64,000 bases of DNA from positions 62,001 through 126,000 of the forward strand of contig NZ_JAAAMV010000011.1 in assembly GCF_009909185.1 (NCBI RefSeq). Reading direction: 5' to 3'. This stretch comes from Paenibacillus glycinis. Its GTDB lineage: Bacteria > Bacillota > Bacilli > Paenibacillales > Paenibacillaceae. This document shows positions 42,098 through 52,151 of this stretch, in pieces. Both the position numbers and the translations under genes were made by a program. The notes under the pieces were generated by a model that did not search any database, was not told the origin of the DNA, and saw only the letters and a list, made by a program, of their open reading frames with translations. Positions within the stretch are counted from its first letter, which is position 1; every line of letters begins with the position of its first letter.

Positions 42098-44692
42098 TTG
42101 ACGATGAAACCCGAGAAAATTTACGTCGTGTTCAAAACGCATGTCGATCTGGGCTTTACGGACCTGCCGAGCGGGGTCGTCCGCCAGTACAAGGAACGCA
42201 TGATGGAGGACGTGCTGAACGTCTGCGAGGCGACCGCGGCCAATCCGCCCGGCCATCGCTACGTGTGGACGCTGCCCGCCTGGATGCTGCAGCAATGCCT
42301 GGACGAACCGGACGCGGAGCGCCGCGCGCGCCTCGAGCAGCTCGTTCAAGCCGGCCAGCTGATCTGGCATGCGCTGCCTTTCACCACGCATACGGAATTT
42401 TGCGGCGTGGAGGAATACATGCGCGGCCTGTACATGAGCGAAGAGCTGAACCGGAAGTACGGCAGGGAGGTCATCGCGGCCAAGATGACGGACGTGCCGG
42501 GCCACGCTTGGATGCTGCCGTCGCTGCTCGCCCAGGCGGGCGTCCGGTTCCTTCACCTGGGCGTCAACGCATGCTCGGCGCCGGTCGAGCTGCCCCGCCT
42601 GTTCTGGTGGGAAGGGCCGGACGGCAGCCGCGTCCTCACGTGGTATTCGGCCGGCGAATACGGCACGAGCCTGCTGCCGCCGGACGATTGGGAGTATCCG
42701 ATCTGGTTCGCGCTCCTGCAGACCCACGACAACTTCGGGCCGCAAAGCAGCGTCGTCGTGCAGGAGCTGCTGGACGACGTCGCCGCGAAATACCCCGATG
42801 CCGAGGTTCATATCGGCACGATGGACGATTTCGCCCGCGACTTCATCGCGCGGGGCTACGACGACATTCCGGTCATCGCCAAGGATCTGGCGGATTCGTG
42901 GATACACGGCGTCGGCACGTATCCGCCGGAGGTCGCGCAGGTGCGCGGCCTCCGGTACGACCTGGCGTCGGCCGAGAGCCTGCTCGCGACGCAGCCGAAG
43001 CCGGACGACGCGGAAGCCATGCGGCACATCGCCAAGGGCTACGAGCAGACCCTGCTCTTCGGCGAGCACACCTGGGGCATCGACGTGAAATCCAATCTGC
43101 TGCCCGGCCGTCCCGACGGCCGCGCGTTCTGGACGAGGGACATCGCGAAGGACCGGGCGGCGTTCCCGGACAGCTATCGGAAAGCGGAGCAATCCTGGGA
43201 GGAGCAGCGGGACTACGTGCGGACGGCCCGGCGCGAGCTGGCCGCGGCGGTGCCGGCTCCCGGCGCGGATGCGGCGGACGGCATGGCGGTAACCGTGCAT
43301 AATCCGCTGCCGCGGGCCCGGCAGTTTGCTGTCGTCGACTTGGGCGAGGCGCTGGCCGGCGGCCGGCTGGTCGATCCGGCGACGGAGAAGCGGTACCCGG
43401 TCGACGCCGCGGGCCGCGCGGTCATCGACGAGATCGCGCCGCTCGAGACGCGCGCGCTGCTGTGGCAGGCGGGAGCTTCCGGCGAAGCCAAGCTTTCGGC
43501 ATGCGATACGGCGTTCCGCGAGCGCGTCGGGGCGGCCGAAGCGCTCATCGAGAACGGGTCGCTGCGCATCCGCGCGGATGGCGCGAGCGGCCGTATCGTC
43601 AGCTTCTACGATAAGCGCGCCGGCAAGGAGTGGGCGGCCGAAGGCGGCTTCGGCGAGTATCAGTACGAGGTATTCGGGAAAACGGATATTTTGCGTTTCG
43701 TGAAGCGCTACGCGTACGACCTGCGCGATTGGTACGTCAACGACTTCGGCAAGCCGGGCTATCCGCGCATCGGCGGACGCCTGTTCGAGAACGGCGACGC
43801 GCGCACGGAGCTGATCCGCGAGGGCGGCCGGCAGCAGATCCGGATTCTCTACGGCACGGATCCCGAGAGCCGCGGCGAATTCGGCAACGCGGCGACGGCC
43901 GAGCTCGTCGTGACGCTGGACGGCGAAGCGTCCCACGCCGATTTCGAGTGGAAGCTCGCCGGCAAGCGGGAGACGGCTTTCGCGGAGGCGGGGTACTTCG
44001 TGCTGCCGCTGAACGTCGGAGGTCCGCAGTACCGGCTGCAGAAGCTGGGCGCGGTCGTCGATCCCGTCCGGGACATCGCCCGCGGCGCGAACACGCGGCT
44101 GCACTGCGTCGACCAGTGGGTCGACGTGACCGGAGAAGACGGCAGCGGCCTCGCGGTGTTCCCGCTGGATACGCCGCTCTGCTCCATCGGCGAGCCCGGC
44201 ATCTTCCAATACGACGAAGCATACGTGCCCGAGGAGCCCGTCCTGTTCTTCAATTTGTTCAATAACCAGTGGGGCACGAACTTCCCGCAGTGGATCGGCG
44301 GCGATCTGGCATACCGCTTCCGCCTGCAGCCCCACGCGGGCGACTGGAAAGCGGCCGGCCTCGAAGCGGCCGCGGAGGAGCTGCGACGTCCGCTGATCGC
44401 GGCGCGCGGGGAAGCCGCGGCGAACCGGCCGCTGCTGCGCGAGCCGCTTCGCGACGTGCGCTGGCTCGCGGTCAAGACCGCCGAGAGCGGCGAGGACGCG
44501 GTCGTGATCCGCTGGATGAACGCGACCGACGAGCGCCGGGAGACGACGCTGGCGCTGAACGGCGACTACGCGGCGGTCATCCGCTGCAGCGGCGTCGAGC
44601 GGGAGATCGCGCCCTTGGAGGTGCGCGACGGCCGCGTGACGCTTGCGATGCGGCCTTACGAAATCGTCACGTTGAAGCTTTGCCGGTCCTAA
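42098..44692 (+). CDS. GH38-like (alpha-mannosidase-related, DUF5054-type) glycosidase heading the iol operon
   Basis: 864 residues, cytoplasmic. YVVFKTHVDLGFTDLP at residues 8-23 is a GH38-like metal motif (His and Asp), WTLPAWMLQQCLDEP near 57 and KMTDVPGHAWMLPSLLAQAGVRFLHLGVN near 127 follow, with the region where GH38 places its nucleophile Asp read as TDVPGHAW. FWWEGPDGSRVLTWYSAGEY near 172 and FGEHTWGID near 323 also fit. The C-terminal half is a mannosidase-like beta region. The start is TTG at 42098, 7 bases after GGGGAGG; ATG 42104 is the alternative. It is directly followed by iolG, 55 bases on. I infer that it frees inositol from a glycosyl-inositol. Confidence 0.82.
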   Translation: MTMKPEKIYVVFKTHVDLGFTDLPSGVVRQYKERMMEDVLNVCEATAANPPGHRYVWTLPAWMLQQCLDEPDAERRARLEQLVQAGQLIWHALPFTTHTEFCGVEEYMRGLYMSEELNRKYGREVIAAKMTDVPGHAWMLPSLLAQAGVRFLHLGVNACSAPVELPRLFWWEGPDGSRVLTWYSAGEYGTSLLPPDDWEYPIWFALLQTHDNFGPQSSVVVQELLDDVAAKYPDAEVHIGTMDDFARDFIARGYDDIPVIAKDLADSWIHGVGTYPPEVAQVRGLRYDLASAESLLATQPKPDDAEAMRHIAKGYEQTLLFGEHTWGIDVKSNLLPGRPDGRAFWTRDIAKDRAAFPDSYRKAEQSWEEQRDYVRTARRELAAAVPAPGADAADGMAVTVHNPLPRARQFAVVDLGEALAGGRLVDPATEKRYPVDAAGRAVIDEIAPLETRALLWQAGASGEAKLSACDTAFRERVGAAEALIENGSLRIRADGASGRIVSFYDKRAGKEWAAEGGFGEYQYEVFGKTDILRFVKRYAYDLRDWYVNDFGKPGYPRIGGRLFENGDARTELIREGGRQQIRILYGTDPESRGEFGNAATAELVVTLDGEASHADFEWKLAGKRETAFAEAGYFVLPLNVGGPQYRLQKLGAVVDPVRDIARGANTRLHCVDQWVDVTGEDGSGLAVFPLDTPLCSIGEPGIFQYDEAYVPEEPVLFFNLFNNQWGTNFPQWIGGDLAYRFRLQPHAGDWKAAGLEAAAEELRRPLIAARGEAAANRPLLREPLRDVRWLAVKTAESGEDAVVIRWMNATDERRETTLALNGDYAAVIRCSGVEREIAPLEVRDGRVTLAMRPYEIVTLKLCRS

Positions 44693-44747
44693 GGGCCGAA
44701 CGCGAGCGCGCTCGCGACACTACTTAATGAGAGGTGCGGTAAACAAC

Positions 44748-45785
44748 ATGAAACCGATTGAAATCGGCATTATCGGCGCAGGGCGCATCGGCCGCCTGCA
44801 CGCGGAAAATCTGGTTCGGATGAACGGCGTCCGGATCGCGGCGATCTCGGATTTGTTCCCGGAGCCGGCAAGAGAATGGGCGGCCTCCATCGGCATTCCC
44901 AAGGTAAGCGGCGATTACCGCGAGCTGCTGCAGGACGCGTCGATCGACGCGGTGCTGATCTGTTCGCCGACGGGCACGCACGTGGACATCATCACGGAAG
45001 CGGCGCAGGCCGGCAAGGCGATCTTCTGCGAGAAGCCCGTATCGCTGGAGCTGGAGCGCACCTACGCGGCCATCGAAGCGGCGGAACGCGCGGGCGTGCC
45101 GCTGCAGATCGGCTTCAACCGCCGATTCGACCCGAACTTCCGCAAAGTGAAGGACTTTATCGAAGAAGGCCGCATCGGCGACGTCCACTCCGTCAAGATT
45201 ACGTCCCGCGACCCGAACCCGCCGACCCCGGATTACGTCAAGACGTCCGGCGGGCTGTTCCTCGACATGGCGATTCACGATTTCGACATGGCCCGCTACC
45301 TGAGCGGCAGCGAGATCACGGAAGTATACGCGATGGGAGGCGTGCTCATCGATCCGGCGATCGGCGAGATGGGCGACATCGACACCGCGATGATTTCCCT
45401 GAAGTTCGCGAACGGCGCGTTCGGCAGCATCGACAACAGCCGCAAGGCCTGCTACGGCTACGACCAGCGCGTGGAAGTGTTCGGCGCCGGCGGCAGTCTG
45501 ACGGCGGATAACGAATACCCGAACAACGTCCGGGTTTCCGACGGCACGGGCATTCACAGCGAGAAACCGAAATATTTCTTCCTGGAGCGCTACAGCGCCT
45601 CTTACGTACAGGAAATCGAAGACTTCATCGCCGCGGTCCGCGGCGAACGCGAAGTGCCCGTTCAAGGACGCGACGGGCTGCAGGCGGAGCTGGCGGCGCG
45701 CGCCGCGCGCATCTCCCTGCTGGAAGGCCGTCCGGTGAAGATCTCGGAAGTGACCGAATCCCTGAAGGAGGCTTCTGCCCAATGA
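44748..45785 (+). CDS. iolG: myo-Inositol 2-dehydrogenase IolG
   Basis: NAD-dependent oxidation of myo-inositol to 2-keto-myo-inositol, first step of the pathway. About 345 residues. [16 protein letters not shown] at the N-terminus is the Rossmann motif. [11 protein letters not shown] near 75, EKPVSLELE near 95 with the catalytic Lys, and [20 protein letters not shown] near 165 with the His/Asp pair are IolG hallmarks. The frame opens at 44727, but GAGGTG precedes the ATG at 44748. Its stop overlaps the iolD start by four bases (ATGA). Confidence 0.95.
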   Translation: MKPIEIGIIGAGRIGRLHAENLVRMNGVRIAAISDLFPEPAREWAASIGIPKVSGDYRELLQDASIDAVLICSPTGTHVDIITEAAQAGKAIFCEKPVSLELERTYAAIEAAERAGVPLQIGFNRRFDPNFRKVKDFIEEGRIGDVHSVKITSRDPNPPTPDYVKTSGGLFLDMAIHDFDMARYLSGSEITEVYAMGGVLIDPAIGEMGDIDTAMISLKFANGAFGSIDNSRKACYGYDQRVEVFGAGGSLTADNEYPNNVRVSDGTGIHSEKPKYFFLERYSASYVQEIEDFIAAVRGEREVPVQGRDGLQAELAARAARISLLEGRPVKISEVTESLKEASAQ

Positions 45786-47641
45786 GCACGATTCGTTTGA
45801 CGATGGCGCAAGCGCTGCTGCGCTACCTGGACGCCCAGTACGTGGAGATCGACGGAGAAGTACGCAAATTCGTCACGGGCGTCATGGGCATCTTCGGCCA
45901 TGGCAACGTGACGGGCATCGGCGAAGCGCTGGAGCGCGGCCGCGGCTCGCTCGATTTCATTCAAGGCAAGAGCGAGCAGGGCATGGCGCATGCCGCCGCG
46001 GCTTATGCCAAGCAGAGCGGCCGGCTCGCGATCTACGCCTGCACCTCGTCCATCGGACCGGGCGCGCTCAACATGATCACGGCCGCCGCGACGGCGACGG
46101 TCAACCGGATTCCGCTGCTGCTGCTGCCGGGCGATATCTTCGCCGACCGCCAGCCGGATCCCGTGCTGCAGCAGCTGGAGCATCCGATGGATTACACGAT
46201 CTCGGCCAACGACGCCTTCAAGCCGGTCAGCCGGTATTGGGACCGGATTACCCGTCCCGAGCAGCTGATGAGCGCCATGGCGCAGGCGATGCGCGTGCTG
46301 ACGGACCCCGCCGACACGGGCGCGGTCACGATCGCGCTGCCGCAGGACGTGCAGGCCGAAGCGTACGACTACCCGGAAGCCTTCTTCCGCAAGCGGGTGC
46401 ACAGCATCGACCGCCGTCCGCCGGCAGCCTCGGCGCTGGCGCGGGCCGCGAAGCTGATCGCGGGCAAGAAACGCCCGGTCATCGTCGCCGGCGGCGGCGT
46501 TCATTATTCCCTCGCGACGGATACGCTGCGCAAGTTCGCCGAGCAGTTCGGCATCCCGGTGACGGAGACGCAGGCCGGCAAGAGCGCCCTGCCGTGGAAT
46601 CACCCGCTGAACCTGGGCGCCGTTGGCGTCACCGGCACGCTCGCCGCGAATCGCACCGTCGCCGAAGCCGATCTCGTCATCGCGGTCGGCACGCGGCTAT
46701 CGGATTTCACGACCGCGTCCAAGACGGCGTTCGCGAATCCGGAAGCGGAGCTGCTCTGCATCAACGTCGCGGCGCTCGACGCCCATAAGCTCGAAGGCGC
46801 GCCGCTGCTCGCCGACGCCAAGCTCGCGCTCGAGAGCTTGACCGGGGTGCTCGCGCAGCAAGGCTATCGCGCCGACCACGACAGCACGGGACTCGCCGCG
46901 CGCAAAGCGGAATGGAACGCGGAAGTGGATGCGCTGTACGCGCTGGAGCGCGAGGACGGTCTGACGCAGACCCGCGTGCTCGGCGTCATCAACGATTTCA
47001 TCGGCGAGGACGACGTCGTCGTGTGCGCGGCGGGCAGCCTTCCCGGCGACCTGCACCGCCTGTGGCGTCCCGGCAAGCCGCAAACCTACCATATGGAATA
47101 CGGCTTCTCCTGCATGGGCTACGAGGTATCCGGCGCGTTCGGCGTGAAGCTCGCCCGCGCGGAAGGCGAAGTCTACGCGCTGGTCGGCGACGGCAGCTTC
47201 CTGATGCTGCATTCCGAGCTCGTGACGAGCCTGCAGGAGCGCCGCAAGATCACCGTGCTGCTGTTCGACAACCACGGCTTCCAGTGCATTCATAACCTGC
47301 AGCGCGGCCATGGCAGCGACGGCTTCGGCAATGAATTCCGCTACAAGCAGGACGGCGTCCTCGCCGGCGATTCGCTGCCGATCGATTTCCGCGGGCTGGC
47401 CGCGAGCCTCGGCTGCGCGTCCTTCTCCGCGACGGACGCGGAGTCGCTCCGCGAGGCGCTCGGAAAGGCCGCGGCGGAGGAGCGCTCGTCGCTCGTGCAT
47501 ATCGCGGTGCTGCCGGGCACGAACACGGACGGCTACGAATCGTGGTGGCGCGTCGACGGCGCGACGGTGTCCGTCAGCCCGAAGGTCGTCGAAGCGGCTA
47601 AGGCCAACGCGCAAATCCGCGGAACCGCGCGGCCGATCTAA
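45782..47641 (+). CDS. iolD: 3D-(3,5/4)-trihydroxycyclohexane-1,2-dione hydrolase IolD
   Basis: TPP-dependent enzyme that opens the ring to 5-deoxy-glucuronate. 619 residues, normal for the family. Thiamine-enzyme order is [18 protein letters not shown] near 60 with the cofactor-activating Glu, a central FAD-like domain ([12 protein letters not shown] near 233), and the TPP/Mg motif [33 protein letters not shown] near 465. The start overlaps iolG. A 217-base gap without a recognisable gene follows before iolE, the largest gap in the operon. Confidence 0.95.
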   Translation: MSTIRLTMAQALLRYLDAQYVEIDGEVRKFVTGVMGIFGHGNVTGIGEALERGRGSLDFIQGKSEQGMAHAAAAYAKQSGRLAIYACTSSIGPGALNMITAAATATVNRIPLLLLPGDIFADRQPDPVLQQLEHPMDYTISANDAFKPVSRYWDRITRPEQLMSAMAQAMRVLTDPADTGAVTIALPQDVQAEAYDYPEAFFRKRVHSIDRRPPAASALARAAKLIAGKKRPVIVAGGGVHYSLATDTLRKFAEQFGIPVTETQAGKSALPWNHPLNLGAVGVTGTLAANRTVAEADLVIAVGTRLSDFTTASKTAFANPEAELLCINVAALDAHKLEGAPLLADAKLALESLTGVLAQQGYRADHDSTGLAARKAEWNAEVDALYALEREDGLTQTRVLGVINDFIGEDDVVVCAAGSLPGDLHRLWRPGKPQTYHMEYGFSCMGYEVSGAFGVKLARAEGEVYALVGDGSFLMLHSELVTSLQERRKITVLLFDNHGFQCIHNLQRGHGSDGFGNEFRYKQDGVLAGDSLPIDFRGLAASLGCASFSATDAESLREALGKAAAEERSSLVHIAVLPGTNTDGYESWWRVDGATVSVSPKVVEAAKANAQIRGTARPI

Positions 47642-47858
47642 GGCTCGCTGCGGCTTGGGGCTGTGCGCCGTGTGGCTGGAAACGTCGAGATTTCCATACA
47701 AGCCTGCCGTCCATCGCAGTCGGCAGCATCGCAATCACGCGCCCCCCAAGCGTCTCGCTTCGGGAGCCGCGCGAAGCTAACCGTCCATTCGCCGCGCCGC
47801 GCCTTCACGGCCGCGGCCGCGGCGCTTACATTCCGCATACGACAAGGGAGAGGGATAC

Positions 47859-48767
47859 ATGCGTCCGATCGCAGAACGGGTACGGCTCGGCATTTCCGCC
47901 ATCAATTGGGTGAACGAGGATATGCACGAGCTTGGCGACCATTACACATTCGAGGATTTGATGCGCGACTTCACGTCGCTCGGCTTCGAGGGCACGGAGA
48001 TGTGCCGCAAATTTCCGCAAACGGCATCCGGCGTCCGCGAGGCGTTGGGCTCGCACGGCCTGCAGCTGGGGTCCTGGTGGCGCGGCGTCCGGTTCGCGGA
48101 CCCGGCTTACCGCGAGGAAGAGCTCGCGGCGTACCGCAGCCACGCGGAGTTTCTGAAGGAAGCGGGCGCGAGCCACATCGTGACCTGCGAAGTTTGGGGC
48201 GCGCCGCATGCGGATCCCGCATTCAAGGAACGGGTCATCCTGAGCGACGAGCAATGGGGCCATCTGGCCGAAGGCTTGAACGCCGCCGGCGAGATCGCCC
48301 GCGAGCTCGGCATGAAGCTCGTCTACCATTACCATGCGGGCACGGTCGTGGAAGGCCCGCAGGAGATCGAACGCCTGATGGCGCTGACGGATCCGTCGCT
48401 CGTGCACCTGCTGCTCGATACGGGGCATGCCGTATACGGCGGCGGCGATCCGGCGGTCTATGCGAAGCAGTTCAAGGACCGCATCGCCTACGTGCATCTG
48501 AAGGACGTTCGCATGGACGTGCTCGAGCAGGCGCGCCGCGAGAACTGGGACTTCCTGACGCGTGTCAAGCAAGGCGTGTTCACGGTGCCGGGCGACGGCT
48601 GCGTCGACTTTGCCGCGGTGCTCGGGCAGCTGGACGAGAACGGCTACGAAGGCTGGATGATTCTCGAAGCGGAGCAGGATCCGTCCGTGGCCGAGCCCGT
48701 CGGCTACGCGGCCAAGGGCAAGGCGCATTTGCTGGCCCTGTTCGGCGAAGGAGGCGTGCCGGCATGA
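47859..48767 (+). CDS. iolE: Inosose dehydratase IolE
   Basis: Dehydrates 2-keto-myo-inositol to the diketone used by IolD. 302 residues, xylose-isomerase-like TIM barrel. RLGISAINWVNEDMHELGD is the near-diagnostic IolE N-terminus. GFEGTEMCRKFP near 43, LVYHYHAGTVVEG near 155 and HLLLDTGHAVYGGGDP near 187 carry the metal-binding Glu/Asp/His residues. GGGAGAGG lies 5' of the ATG. The stop overlaps the iolB ATG by four bases, so the two are coupled. Confidence 0.95.
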   Translation: MRPIAERVRLGISAINWVNEDMHELGDHYTFEDLMRDFTSLGFEGTEMCRKFPQTASGVREALGSHGLQLGSWWRGVRFADPAYREEELAAYRSHAEFLKEAGASHIVTCEVWGAPHADPAFKERVILSDEQWGHLAEGLNAAGEIARELGMKLVYHYHAGTVVEGPQEIERLMALTDPSLVHLLLDTGHAVYGGGDPAVYAKQFKDRIAYVHLKDVRMDVLEQARRENWDFLTRVKQGVFTVPGDGCVDFAAVLGQLDENGYEGWMILEAEQDPSVAEPVGYAAKGKAHLLALFGEGGVPA

Positions 48768-49585
48768 GCGACTTGATCGTACGTCCGGGGCAACCGGATG
48801 AAGAAGGCAACGTGCTGCGCATCACGCCGGAATCCGCGGGTTGGCAATACGTCGGGTTTGAAGTGTACCGCTTGAAGCCGGGACAAACGCTGGAGCGGCA
48901 GACGGAGGGTATGGAGGCATGCCTCGTGCTCCTGAGCGGTCTGGCCGACGCGGAAGCGGGCGGCTCCAGCTGGAGCCGCATCGGCGGACGCATGGACGTC
49001 TTCGAAGGCACCCCGCCGTATTCGGTGTACGTGCCCGAACAACAAAGCTACCGCATCACGGCGCTGACGGACGTGGAGCTGGCGGTATGCCTGGCCCCGG
49101 GACTCGGCGGCGGGCATCCAGCCCGGCTGATCGCGCCGGAACAAGTCGGCGTCGAGCCTCGCGGCTACGGCAGCATGACGCGCCGGGTGCAGAACATTTT
49201 GCCGGAAGGGGAAGCCGCGGACAGCCTCTTGGTCGTGGAAGTGTTCACGCCGGCCGGCAACTGGTCCAGCTACCCGCCGCATAAGCATGACGAGAACAAC
49301 CTGCCGGCGGAGTCGTACCTCGAAGAAACCTACTATCACCGGGTCAACCCCGGCAAAGGCTTCGCCGTGCAGCGCGTCTATACCGACGACCTCTCGCTTG
49401 ACGAGACGCTGACGGTGCGCGACGGGCAAGCGGTCCTCGTGCCGCGGGGCTACCATCCCGTATCCGCGGCGCCGGGTTACGACAGCTACTACCTGAACGT
49501 CATGGCCGGTCCGGTCCGGACATGGAAGTTCCACAACGATCCGGCGCATGAATGGCTGTTTCCGAAACCGAAGGAGGAGGCGTAA
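48764..49585 (+). CDS. iolB: 5-deoxy-glucuronate isomerase IolB
   Basis: Isomerises 5-deoxy-glucuronate to 2-deoxy-5-keto-gluconate. 273 residues, bicupin. SAGWQYVGFEVYRLKPGQ at residues 24-41 and the metal cluster WSSYPPHKHDENNLPAESYLEE near 165-186 (His/His/Glu) are the IolB signatures. WKFHNDPAHEW near the end is also conserved. The start overlaps iolE in the ATGA pattern with GGAGG just upstream. iolC follows three bases after its stop. Confidence 0.95.
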   Translation: MSDLIVRPGQPDEEGNVLRITPESAGWQYVGFEVYRLKPGQTLERQTEGMEACLVLLSGLADAEAGGSSWSRIGGRMDVFEGTPPYSVYVPEQQSYRITALTDVELAVCLAPGLGGGHPARLIAPEQVGVEPRGYGSMTRRVQNILPEGEAADSLLVVEVFTPAGNWSSYPPHKHDENNLPAESYLEETYYHRVNPGKGFAVQRVYTDDLSLDETLTVRDGQAVLVPRGYHPVSAAPGYDSYYLNVMAGPVRTWKFHNDPAHEWLFPKPKEEA

Positions 49586-49588
49586 ACC

Positions 49589-50590
49589 ATGGGCAACGGA
49601 GTGAACTTCCCGGCCGATCGCGCGCTGGATTTCGTCAGCATCGGACGGCTGTGCATCGATTTGAACGCCAACGAGATTCATCGTCCGCTCGAGGAGACGG
49701 TTACGTTTACCCGCTACTTGGGCGGCTCGCCCGCGAACATCACGGTCGCGCTGGCGAGGCTGGGCGCGAAGACGGGCTTTATCGGAAAAATCGCGAACGA
49801 CGGCTTCGGCCGCTTCATTCGGCGCTATCTGGAAGAAACGGGCATCGACGCGACATCGGTCGTGGACGACGCGACGGGCGCGGTGACCGGGCTTGCCTTC
49901 ACGGAGATCAAGTCGCCGACGGATTGCAGCATCCTGATGTACCGCGACAACGTCGCGGACCTGAAGCTCGAGCCCGGCGAGGTCAGCGAATCGTTGATCG
50001 CCTCCGCCAAGGCGCTCGTCGTGTCGGGCACGGCGCTGGCCGCGAGCCCTTCCCGCGAAGCGGTGTTCGCCGCCATCGGCTATGCCCGCAAGCATGGCGC
50101 GAAGATCATCTACGATATCGATTACCGTCCGTATACGTGGGCGAACCGCGACGAGATCCAGGTGTACTGCGCGCTCGCGGCGGAGCAGGCGGACGTGATC
50201 TTCGGCGGCATCGAGGAGTTCTCGCTGCTCGAGCCGAAGACGGACGCGCCGTTCGACGAAGCGGCGGTCGCCGCCCGCTGGCTCGGCCGCAAGGCGCAGC
50301 TGGTCGTCGTGAAACGCGGCGGCGACGGCTCGGTCGCCTATACCGCGGACGGCTCCGCGTATCCGGGCCGCACGTTCCCCGCGAACGTCGTCAAGACGTT
50401 CGGCGCGGGCGATTCCTTCGCCGGCGCGTTCCTGTACGGCCTGCTGCAAGGCTGGGACGTGCCCCGCTGCCAGGATTACGGCGCGGCGGCCGCGCATATC
50501 GTCGTATCGAGCCACAGCTGCTCGGACGCCATGCCGACGCGGGCGCAGGTCGAGGACGTCCTGCGGTCGGTCGGCGCTTTGGAAGCCTGA
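49589..50590 (+). CDS. iolC: 5-dehydro-2-deoxygluconokinase IolC
   Basis: Phosphorylates 2-deoxy-5-keto-gluconate. 333 residues, PfkB family. SIGRLCIDLNANEI near 17, the first PfkB signature YLGGSPANITVALARLGAKTGFIGKI near 43, and the second signature VKTFGAGDSFAGAFLYGLLQG near 268 with the catalytic Asp in GAGDSF identify it. GGAGG lies before the ATG. It is followed by iolA after 49 bases. The next enzyme, the aldolase IolJ, is not in this window. Confidence 0.95.
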   Translation: MGNGVNFPADRALDFVSIGRLCIDLNANEIHRPLEETVTFTRYLGGSPANITVALARLGAKTGFIGKIANDGFGRFIRRYLEETGIDATSVVDDATGAVTGLAFTEIKSPTDCSILMYRDNVADLKLEPGEVSESLIASAKALVVSGTALAASPSREAVFAAIGYARKHGAKIIYDIDYRPYTWANRDEIQVYCALAAEQADVIFGGIEEFSLLEPKTDAPFDEAAVAARWLGRKAQLVVVKRGGDGSVAYTADGSAYPGRTFPANVVKTFGAGDSFAGAFLYGLLQGWDVPRCQDYGAAAAHIVVSSHSCSDAMPTRAQVEDVLRSVGALEA

Positions 50591-50639
50591 CCTCATACAT
50601 CATGCATGAACGACATCCCGAAACTAGGAGTGAAGACTA

Positions 50640-52091
50640 ATGGCTGACATTCAAACGGTATCCAACTTCATCGGCGGGCGCTTCGTCCCGTCCCAATCCG
50701 AACGCACGGAGGACGTGCCGAACCCGGCGACGGGCGAGACGCTCGTGAAGGTGCCGCTGTCGACCCGCGGCGATCTCGAAGCGGCGGTGCAAGCGGCGCA
50801 GGCGGCCTATCCGGCCTGGAGCCAAACGCCGGTGCCGCGCCGGGCGCGCATCCTGTTCAAATACCAGCAGCTGCTCGTGGAGCATTGGGAAGAGCTGGCG
50901 AAGCTGGTCACGCTCGAGAACGGCAAAAGCTACGGCGAGGCGTACGGCGAAGTGCAGCGCGGCATCGAATGCGTGGAATTCGCGGCGGGCGCGCCGACGC
51001 TCATGATGGGCAGCGTGCTGCCGGACATCGCGACGGGCATCGAATCCGCGATGTACCGCTATCCGATCGGCGTCATCGGCGGCATCGCGCCGTTCAACTT
51101 CCCGATGATGGTGCCGTCCTGGATGTTCCCGCTCGCGATCGCCTGCGGCAACACGTTCGTGCTGAAGCCGTCCGAGCGCACGCCGCTCACGGCGAACCGG
51201 TTGGCGGAGCTGTTCACGGAAGCCGGCCTGCCGGACGGCGTCTTCAACGTCGTCCACGGCGCGCATGACGTCGTGAACGGACTGCTGGAGCATGCGGACG
51301 TCAAAGCGATTTCCTTCGTCGGCTCCCAGCCCGTCGCGGAATACGTGTACAAAACCGCCGCCGCCCACGGCAAGCGCGTGCAGGCGCTCGGCGGCGCGAA
51401 GAACCATTCCATCGTCCTTCCGGACGCGGATCTGGACCTGACGGTCAAGGAAATCACGAACGCCGCGTTCGGCTCCGCCGGGGAACGCTGCATGGCGTGC
51501 TCCGTCGTCGTGGCCGTCGGCGGCGCGGGCGACGCGCTCGTCGCCAAGCTGAAGGAACGCGCCGAGAGCCTCAGCATCGGCAACGGCCTGGACGAAGGCG
51601 TCTTCCTCGGCCCGGTCATCCGCGGCGCGCATAAGGACCGGACGCTCGGTTATATCCAGAAAGGCATCGAGCAGGGCGCGAGCCTCGTGCTGGACGGCCG
51701 GGAAGCCGCCGCGGCGCAGGGCGCGGGCTATTTCGTCGGGCCGACGATTTTCGACGGCGTGACGAAGGACATGGCGATCTGGCAGGACGAGATCTTCGCG
51801 CCGGTGCTTCAGATCGTGCGCGTCGATACGCTGGAGGAGGCGATCGCCTGGGCGAACGCGTCCGAATTCGCGAACGGCGCCTGCCTGTTCACGGGCAGCG
51901 GCTCCGCGGTGCGCCAGTTCCGCGAGACGATCGACGCGGGCATGCTCGGCATCAACGTCGGCGTGCCGGCGCCGATGGCGTTCTTCCCGTTCTCCGGCTT
52001 CAAGAAGTCGTTCTACGGCGACCTGCACGCGAACGGCAAGGACGGCGTCGAGTTCTACACGCGCAAGAAAATGATCGTGGCCCGTTACTAG
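50640..52091 (+). CDS. iolA: Methylmalonate-semialdehyde dehydrogenase (CoA-acylating) IolA
   Basis: Converts malonate semialdehyde to acetyl-CoA at the end of inositol breakdown. 483 residues, ALDH superfamily. [25 protein letters not shown] near 143 is the CoA-ALDH region, [32 protein letters not shown] near 224 and the catalytic Cys in [11 protein letters not shown] near 283 are typical of IolA/Mms[15 protein letters not shown] is near the C-terminus. AGGAG precedes the ATG. Last enzyme of the operon, 60 bases before the lacI-type gene. Confidence 0.95.
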   Translation: MADIQTVSNFIGGRFVPSQSERTEDVPNPATGETLVKVPLSTRGDLEAAVQAAQAAYPAWSQTPVPRRARILFKYQQLLVEHWEELAKLVTLENGKSYGEAYGEVQRGIECVEFAAGAPTLMMGSVLPDIATGIESAMYRYPIGVIGGIAPFNFPMMVPSWMFPLAIACGNTFVLKPSERTPLTANRLAELFTEAGLPDGVFNVVHGAHDVVNGLLEHADVKAISFVGSQPVAEYVYKTAAAHGKRVQALGGAKNHSIVLPDADLDLTVKEITNAAFGSAGERCMACSVVVAVGGAGDALVAKLKERAESLSIGNGLDEGVFLGPVIRGAHKDRTLGYIQKGIEQGASLVLDGREAAAAQGAGYFVGPTIFDGVTKDMAIWQDEIFAPVLQIVRVDTLEEAIAWANASEFANGACLFTGSGSAVRQFRETIDAGMLGINVGVPAPMAFFPFSGFKKSFYGDLHANGKDGVEFYTRKKMIVARY

Positions 52092-52151
52092 TCGTAGCAG
52101 ACCGTATTCGGGTTATGATACGATGGGCATAAAAAAGCGGGAGACATGAGC

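Noticed and set aside
47642-47858. Extra gene between iolD and iolE
   Set aside because: The gap has no open frame with a ribosome binding site and no family motif; treated as a non-coding gap.
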